The notes below the pieces were generated by a model. It saw only the letters and a program-made list of their open reading frames with translations. It did not search any database and was not told where the DNA came from. Below, in pieces: positions 58,053-64,000 of a DNA stretch of 64,000 bases. A program made the position numbers and the translations under genes. Within the stretch, counting starts at the first letter, position 1. Each line of letters begins with the position of its first letter. The DNA is from Candidatus Anaerobutyricum avicola (GTDB taxonomy: Bacteria; Bacillota; Clostridia; Lachnospirales; Lachnospiraceae), in the NCBI GenBank assembly GCA_019113845.1, contig DXGQ01000017.1:68608-132607 (forward strand), given 5' to 3'.

Positions 58053-58652
58053 ATGTGGAATCCTGAGAACGATCAGAAGGTTGGAAGAATGATGATAGGC
58101 GCGGTCGTGCTGGTCTTTTTGCTGCTCGCGGCGGTGATCCTTGGTTTCGTCGTACTGCAAAAGCAGCATGAAAAGACCATCTCAGCGGCCACAGATACAG
58201 AAGGCAAGACGGAGATCGCCATTGAGATCGGCAAGGCCGGAAAAGGAGATGGTCAGGAGACGTCAGAGGGAGAGACCTCCGGGGAAGATGCGGTCAGCGA
58301 CGCGGCAGGGACCAGGGAGAACGAGACGGAGAGTGTTTATCTGATCAAGGGCAATGACACCGGCTCCAATCCCTATGAGAAGGCGGACCATCTTGCCTAC
58401 ACCGACAGTGTGTGCTACACGGAGGAGGAGCTGTCCAGGCTGGATTCGTACGGGTTGTGCATCACGAGAAATGAGATCTACGCGCGCCATGGCCGGATGT
58501 TCAGCGACCAGAATATTCAGGATTATTTCAATCGACAGGACTGGTATGTGGCGCAGACAGCCTCCGCGGAGTTCGACGAATCGGTGCTCAACGAAGTCGA
58601 GCAGTACAATGTGGAACTGATCCATTCCTACGAGATGCAGCAGGGATACTGA
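58053..58652 (+). CDS. YARHG-domain membrane protein
   Basis: One TM; LSRLDSYGLCITRNEIYARHGRMFSDQNIQDYFNRQDWY. Confidence 0.9.
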   Translation: MWNPENDQKVGRMMIGAVVLVFLLLAAVILGFVVLQKQHEKTISAATDTEGKTEIAIEIGKAGKGDGQETSEGETSGEDAVSDAAGTRENETESVYLIKGNDTGSNPYEKADHLAYTDSVCYTEEELSRLDSYGLCITRNEIYARHGRMFSDQNIQDYFNRQDWYVAQTASAEFDESVLNEVEQYNVELIHSYEMQQGY

Positions 58653-58660
58653 GAACCGCA

Positions 58661-58797
58661 GGAGAACGGATGGCGTTCCCGTGTGCGGAGCAGGTGCAGA
58701 GAGAAAGGATACGCCGGACGGCAGCCTGAGGAGACCGGATGAGCAGTCACCGCGTGCGGAGCAGGTGGCAGGGAGAATGGACATGCCGGACAGGCAG
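58661..58797 (+). repeat. Two-copy diverged intergenic tandem repeat, about 68-bp period
   Basis: ggagaacggatggcgttcccgtgtgcggagcaggtgcagagagaaaggatacgccggacggcag and ggagaccggatgagcagtcaccgcgtgcggagcaggtggcagggagaatggacatgccggacaggcag. Confidence 0.88.
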
Positions 58798-58822
58798 ATG
58801 ATTGGAAAAAGGAGACGGCGAT

Positions 58823-59455
58823 ATGGGAAATGTTTATGTGAGAGATGCGGATGATTTTCGGACCGCGGATGCGAAGAATCTGGAAGACTATGTGGAGCAG
58901 CGGCGGCGGAAGCTGGCTGTGATCTTTCCGGGTATCGGGTATCATACGGATAAACCGTTGTTGTATTACAGCAAAAAGCTGGCGTCGGCCTTTGGCTATA
59001 CCATCCGGGAAGTGCGCTATCCGAAGCTTCCGTCCGGCATCAAGGGCAATAAGGACAAGATGATGGAGGCCTTTGAGACAGCCAGCGAGTATGTGACAAA
59101 GCAGCTTTCGGATGTGGATTTCAGTCTCTGGGCGGATGTGCTGTTCATCTCCAAAAGTATCGGCACTGCGGTGGCGGCCGCCTATGCGCTTCGGCACAGC
59201 ATACCGGCAAGGCAGATCTATTATACGCCGGTGGAGGAATCCTTTCTGGCGATCGGAAGTGAGGGCATCGCCTTTCATGGGACTGCCGACCCGTGGGCGA
59301 GAACAGAGGTGATCGAGGAAGAGTGCCGCAAAAGAGGACTGCCGCTGTATGAGACGGCGGGAGCAAATCACTCTCTGGAGACGGGAAATGTACAGGAAGA
59401 CCTGAAAAATCTTGCGGAGATCATGCGGCGGACGGAAGAGTATATCCGCATATAA
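58823..59455 (+). CDS. Alpha/beta-hydrolase-like hypothetical protein
   Basis: LAVIFPGIGYHTDKPLLYYSKKLASAFGY; VLFISKSIGTAVAAAYALRHSI; GTADPWA...; GANHSLETG. Confidence 0.7.
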   Translation: MGNVYVRDADDFRTADAKNLEDYVEQRRRKLAVIFPGIGYHTDKPLLYYSKKLASAFGYTIREVRYPKLPSGIKGNKDKMMEAFETASEYVTKQLSDVDFSLWADVLFISKSIGTAVAAAYALRHSIPARQIYYTPVEESFLAIGSEGIAFHGTADPWARTEVIEEECRKRGLPLYETAGANHSLETGNVQEDLKNLAEIMRRTEEYIRI

Positions 59456-59473
59456 AAATGTAATAAACGAAAG

Positions 59474-59520
59474 AAACTCTCCTGAGAGCAGATAAAAAAC
59501 TGTATCAGGAGAGTTTTTTT
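59474..59520 (+). terminator. Intrinsic terminator
   Basis: AAACTCTCCTGA ... TCAGGAGAGTTT-TTTT. Confidence 0.88.
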
Positions 59521-59544
59521 GTTGTTTAGATAACGAAAGCTGTC

Positions 59545-60777
59545 CTATTTCCGGGAAACAAAGGCCGGGAGGCCGTCCTCTCCCAGAGGAACGTCGACCT
59601 TACCCTGTATCAGCGGGCGGGCGTAAGCGATGAAGTCTTTGGTCACATCGGTGCCGTCGGCGCTGATCCAGGAGAGCGGGACGGTCTTTTCTTTGTTGCA
59701 CACTTCATTGACATCGGTGAGTCCGCATTCCATCTGATAGGAACCGTCAGCGGTATCCAGGCGGTGGAAGGCGACCATTTTTCCGGTCTCTCCCCGCAGG
59801 GCTGCCTGTACGCCGAAGACTCCGGCAGCGGCGGCTTCCTGCTGGTCCGTGGCAGAGAGCATGGAAGCAGAGCAGCGCTGGCTCACATTGAACTCCACAG
59901 AGCGGGCTTTGACGCCCAGACGGGAGCGAACGAGGTTTTCCAGATACTTTCCGCAGCCTGCGAGCATCTTGTGGCCGAAAGTATCTGTGCCTACAGAACT
60001 GTCATACTCACAGATAAATGTACCGTTCTTGTCATGGATGCCTTCTGATACACAGACGATGACATTACAATTCTTCTTCAGGCAGGCGCTGACTTTTGCC
60101 AGGAAATCTTCCTCGTCAAAAGAAGTTTCCGGCAGATAGATGAGCATTGGATTATCCCCGTCATATTTTCTTGCCAGAGCGGAAGCGGCTGTCAGCCAGC
60201 CGGCATGGCGGCCCATGATCTCGAGGATGGTGACAGACTCTTTTTCGTAGACGTTGGCGTCCAGCACGATCTCACGGACGGTGGAAGCCACATACCTGGC
60301 GGCGCTGCCATAGCCCGGCGTGTGGTCTGTCTGCACCAGATCGTTATCGATCGTTTTCGGCTGTCCGATGATGCGGATATCACTGCCGATGGATGCGGCA
60401 TAGCGGGAAAGCTTGCTCACGGTATCCATGGAATCATTTCCGCCGATGTACTGAAAATAACCGATATTCATTTCTTTAAACTTCTCAAACAATTTCGGAT
60501 AAACCGGGTCGTCCAGAGACTCCGGAAGCTTGTAACGGCAAGAACCGAGATAAGCGCCCGGCGTGTATAAAAGCGCGTCCAGCCTGTCCCCCGGCAGGAT
60601 GTCCGCAAAGTCGAGAATGGTGTCATTGAGGAAACCCTCAATACCGTTTACCATACCGTACACACATCCGATGGATTCCGGATGCTGGCGGGCTTCAGAG
60701 ACAACGCCGTAAAGGCTGCTGTTGATGACCGCCGTAGGACCGCCGGACTGGCCGACGATAAGATTTTTAACTGACAT
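59545..60777 (-). CDS. 6-phosphofructokinase, diphosphate-dependent type
   Basis: LIVGQSGGPTAVINSSLYGVV, YIGGNDSMDTVSKLS, GQPKTIDNDLVQTDHTPGYGSAARY. Confidence 0.9.
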   Translation of the reverse strand: MSVKNLIVGQSGGPTAVINSSLYGVVSEARQHPESIGCVYGMVNGIEGFLNDTILDFADILPGDRLDALLYTPGAYLGSCRYKLPESLDDPVYPKLFEKFKEMNIGYFQYIGGNDSMDTVSKLSRYAASIGSDIRIIGQPKTIDNDLVQTDHTPGYGSAARYVASTVREIVLDANVYEKESVTILEIMGRHAGWLTAASALARKYDGDNPMLIYLPETSFDEEDFLAKVSACLKKNCNVIVCVSEGIHDKNGTFICEYDSSVGTDTFGHKMLAGCGKYLENLVRSRLGVKARSVEFNVSQRCSASMLSATDQQEAAAAGVFGVQAALRGETGKMVAFHRLDTADGSYQMECGLTDVNEVCNKEKTVPLSWISADGTDVTKDFIAYARPLIQGKVDVPLGEDGLPAFVSRK

Positions 60778-61103
60778 AGTGTACCTCCTTATAATGCTAG
60801 AATAAAGATGATTTTATTATACTATACGGATAGGAAACTGTCTATTGCCGGTAAAAGAGCAAAAAAAGAGATAAAAAGGAAAAAGAGAAGAAGAAAGCAA
60901 ACGGAAATGTAAGGAAACCGACGGAAATTCTAAAAAATTTTCGTATTTTTTTCGATTTAACCACAGAGCAGACACAGTTGTTTTGTAAAATATTTAGACT
61001 TTAATGTGAAAACGTTTTGAGACGGAAGATTCCGGAGCGAAAACGGGAGATCGATGATAATTACAAAAGAAAGGCGGGGGAAGTCCCCGGATACAAAACA
61101 GCG

Positions 61104-62066
61104 ATGAAACCAGAATTCCTTTGTATTGGATTCCAGAAATGTGGTACGACCACCTTATATGATATTTTAAAGCAGCACGGAAAGATTGTCCTCACGGAGG
61201 GAGTCAAGGAGCCCATGTTCTATCGGGTGCCATTTCTCCGCACGCTTCTCGGGGCGAAGTGGTATGAAAACAGATACTTTGGACACTGCCAGCCAGAGGA
61301 CGGGCAGATAGCCGGGGAAGTGAACGCGGGACTCAGCTTCCGGGGCTGCGCGGATAAGATCGGCGGGGATTTTTCTCCGGAGACAAAACTGATCTTTCTC
61401 ATGCGCGACCCGGCTGACCGCTGTTACTCCGCCTACAAATATTTTCTGGCGCTGGGATTTCTGCCGTGCCGCACCGTGTGGGATGACAGAAAATGCGGAC
61501 ATGCGGAGGCTTTTGACCGTTACGTAAAAAGTATCCTCGGGAGCCGTTTCCACCGGAAATGTATCATGTTCCGCCGGCTCAAGTATCTGTGCTTCTCCCA
61601 GGGAAATTATGCCCGGTGTATCGAAGAGTACCTGCGGTATTTCCCGAAGGAGAATATGAAGTTCGTCTTTTTTGAGGAAATGATCCGGGACGAACAGGGG
61701 ACGGTGGAGGAAATCCTGGATTTTATTCAGGTGGAAAGAGACGCGCGGATCAACTATGACATCAAGAGCAATGAGAGTGTCTTATGTGCCATCTCCCCTC
61801 TGCGCAGCAAGCTCATCTATGCCTGTCAGGGGCTGTATTACACGCTGATCGATTTCCTTCATCTGGGGAGAGATCCGAAGCTCCGCTATCTTATCCGGAA
61901 GTTTTTCCATCGGATCCGTGTATTTTGCATACAGAGAGATACGGACACTTTCCGGATGCTGCCGCAGACCCGGCAGATTTTAAACCACTACTATAAGGAG
62001 GAAGTTGCCCGGCTGGAAGAGATCGTCGGACGGAAAGTACCGGAAAGCTGGGGGAGAACGGTATAA
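61104..62066 (+). CDS. Sulfotransferase-domain protein
   Basis: FLCIGFQKCGTTTLYDILKQHGKI (PAPS-binding 5'PSB-like loop), LIFLMRDPADRCYSAYKYF (3'PB-like). Confidence 0.85.
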   Translation: MKPEFLCIGFQKCGTTTLYDILKQHGKIVLTEGVKEPMFYRVPFLRTLLGAKWYENRYFGHCQPEDGQIAGEVNAGLSFRGCADKIGGDFSPETKLIFLMRDPADRCYSAYKYFLALGFLPCRTVWDDRKCGHAEAFDRYVKSILGSRFHRKCIMFRRLKYLCFSQGNYARCIEEYLRYFPKENMKFVFFEEMIRDEQGTVEEILDFIQVERDARINYDIKSNESVLCAISPLRSKLIYACQGLYYTLIDFLHLGRDPKLRYLIRKFFHRIRVFCIQRDTDTFRMLPQTRQILNHYYKEEVARLEEIVGRKVPESWGRTV

Positions 62067-62142
62067 AATACATTGTACAAATTGAATGAAAAATATATTG
62101 AAATTTCAGTCACATAGAGTTATAATGACTAAGAAATGAAAG

Positions 62143-62322
62143 TCTTCAGGGCGGGGTGTGAGTCCCCACCGGCGGTAATCACAGACCGATGCGTTGCTGT
62201 CGCAGCCGTTTTACGGTTGAGCAGACAGGATGCGCAGTATAGGTCAGTGCGAGCCCGCGAGCCGAAAGGCAGGATTCCGGTGAGATTCCGGAGCCGACGG
62301 TATAGTCCGGATGGAAGAAGAT
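62143..62322 (+). ncRNA. FMN riboswitch (RFN element)
   Basis: TCTTCAGGGCGGGGTGTGAGTCCCCACCGGCGGTAATC...AGCCCGCGAGCC...GGATTCCGGTGAGATTCCGGAGCCGACGGTATAGTCCGGATGGAAGA; upstream of ribD. Confidence 0.96.
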
Positions 62323-62451
62323 GACTGCGTTTTGCGGAGAAGACAGCGGCAGCAGAAGCTGCGGCGTTCCTTTTTGGAGATTTCCGCAGGCGGACTTCCA
62401 GAATATGCGCGAGATCGCGTATATACATAGAATGGCGATACGCCCTGAGAT

Positions 62452-62486
62452 CGATTGCTTTTGGCATTTGGTTTCAGGGCTTTTTT
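62452..62486 (+). terminator. Expression-platform intrinsic terminator
   Basis: GCCCTGAGATC...GTTTCAGGGC-TTTTTT. Confidence 0.82.
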
Positions 62487-62597
62487 AATTTCCGGGATAG
62501 CCTGATGTTCTGAAGATACATTTTCATAAATGTGAGGCGGGGACAAAGGTATTTGGACCCCGGATTCATCAATAGTTCAGAAAGGAGAATGCGCGGT

Positions 62598-63731
62598 ATG
62601 GATGAACAATATATGCGAAGAGCCATCGCACTGGCAAAGAGAGGCAGCGGCCGCGTGAATCCGAACCCTCTGGTGGGAGCGGTGATCGTCCGGGACGGAG
62701 AGATCCTCGGAGAGGGATGGCACGAAAGATATGGCGAGCTTCATGCGGAGCGCAATGCCATCGCCCATGCGAAGGAGGCAGGACACAGTCTTCGGGGGAG
62801 TACGATTTACGTGACGCTGGAACCCTGCTGCCATTACGGGAAGACGCCGCCATGTACGGAGGCGATCATCGAGGAGGGGATCGCCAGAGTGGTGGTCGGC
62901 TCCGATGATCCTAATCCTCTGGTATCGGGGAAAGGGTTTCGTATGCTTCGGGAGCATGGGATCCAGGTGACGACCCATGTGTTGAAAGCGGAATGTGACG
63001 CCATCAATGCGGTTTTTTTTCATTATATCAGCACCGGACTTCCGTATGTGGCGATGAAATATGCCATGACACTGGACGGCAAGATTGCCTGCCGCACGGG
63101 GGATTCCCGTTGGGTGACCGGGGAGGAAGCCCGTGCGCACGTACAGACACTGCGGAACCATTACCGGGGAATCATGGCGGGGATCGGAACAGTGCTGGCC
63201 GACGATCCGATGCTCAACTGCCGCATAAAGAATGGAAGAGATCCGGTGCGGATCATCTGTGACAGCCACCTTCGGATCCCGATGGATTCAAAGCTGGTGC
63301 GGACGGCAAAGGAACAGCCGCTTCTCCTCGCCTGCCTGCCGGAGGCGGACGGGGCGAAAAAGCGGATGCTTGAGGAGAGAGGAGCACAGATCCTGGAGAT
63401 ACCGGCGGCGGACAGTCAGGAAGAAAACGGCCCGGCCGGCGTTGATCTGCGTGTTCTGATGCAGAGGCTGGGCGAGCGGAAGATAGACGGCGTCCTGCTG
63501 GAAGGCGGCGGCAATTTGAATGAGAGCGCGCTGCGGGCAGGTATCGTGTCCGGCGTGTACTGTTATCTGGCACCGAAGATCTTCGGCGGAGCGGACGCAA
63601 AGACGCCGGTGGAAGGCCTGGGCGTCCCGCTGGCAGCGGACGCCTGGCAGTGCAGACAGACCGGCATCCGTAAGCTCGGAGAAGATCTTTTGCTTACGTA
63701 CCAGATGCAGCGGCAAGACGAAGAAAAGTAA
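62598..63731 (+). CDS. ribD: Riboflavin biosynthesis deaminase/reductase RibD
   Basis: MRRAIALAKRGSGRVNPNPLVGAVIVRDG, HAERNAI, TLEPCCHYGKTPPCTEAII, KYAMTLDGKIACRTGDSRWVTG. Confidence 0.97.
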   Translation: MDEQYMRRAIALAKRGSGRVNPNPLVGAVIVRDGEILGEGWHERYGELHAERNAIAHAKEAGHSLRGSTIYVTLEPCCHYGKTPPCTEAIIEEGIARVVVGSDDPNPLVSGKGFRMLREHGIQVTTHVLKAECDAINAVFFHYISTGLPYVAMKYAMTLDGKIACRTGDSRWVTGEEARAHVQTLRNHYRGIMAGIGTVLADDPMLNCRIKNGRDPVRIICDSHLRIPMDSKLVRTAKEQPLLLACLPEADGAKKRMLEERGAQILEIPAADSQEENGPAGVDLRVLMQRLGERKIDGVLLEGGGNLNESALRAGIVSGVYCYLAPKIFGGADAKTPVEGLGVPLAADAWQCRQTGIRKLGEDLLLTYQMQRQDEEK

Positions 63732-63761
63732 CGATGAGATAAGAAGAAAAAGGAGAACACC

Positions 63762-64000
63762 ATGTTTACAGGGATTATAGAGGAAGTGGGCGTGGTAAAG
63801 CAGATAAAGCAGGGCGCCAGATCTGCCGTCATCACCATAGGGGCGCGCCGGGTGATGGAAGATATCCATCTGGGCGACAGCATCGCCATGAACGGTGTGT
63901 GCCTGACGGTCACATCCTTTGACAAAAACAGTTACAGTGTGGATGTGATGCACGAGACATTGCGTCGGACCAATCTGGGAGAGTTAAAGAGCGGCAGCCG
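63762..64000 (+). CDS. ribE: Riboflavin synthase alpha subunit, truncated by window edge
   Basis: MFTGIIEEVGVVKQI...LGDSIAMNGVCLTVTSFDKNSYSVDVMHETLRRTNLG. Confidence 0.95.
   Translation, partial: MFTGIIEEVGVVKQIKQGARSAVITIGARRVMEDIHLGDSIAMNGVCLTVTSFDKNSYSVDVMHETLRRTNLGELKSGS

Overview
This 64-kb window looks like core chromosome of a spore-forming, low-to-mid GC Firmicute, probably Lachnospiraceae-like; that placement is inferred from gene content. No phage, IS transposase, CRISPR array, rRNA or tRNA was seen. Main blocks: a Tad/Flp-type filament locus (15.2-25.0 kb) that ends in a DUF6382/FHA-type protein and a rhomboid protease; a minus-strand housekeeping block (pfkA, recR, ybaB, dnaX, a CotS-like protein, cca); sporulation and germination genes (bofA, a DUF3794/LysM protein, gerA, a GerAB-GerAC fusion, spoIIR); a second, PilT-type filament or secretion-like operon (42.8-46.8 kb); ddl, plsC, malQ, gdpP-rplI-dnaB; a PPi-type phosphofructokinase; and two FMN riboswitches, before ribU and before ribD-ribE. 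The best leads are the Tad locus with FHA, rhomboid and repeated YHxSLxC..CxxC motifs; the PilT-only pseudopilin operon; the in-frame GerAB-GerAC fusion with an internal lipobox; a compact self-contained unit encoding a small exported peptide (46.84-47.24 kb); a recurring class of diverged intergenic tandem duplications; a likely ATA-initiated lipoprotein; and an apparent covariation between the two FMN riboswitches. A 56-aa 2[4Fe-4S] ferredoxin missing from the ORF track was found at 57472-57642 (-). All calls come from reading the sequence and protein motifs; no database search was run.
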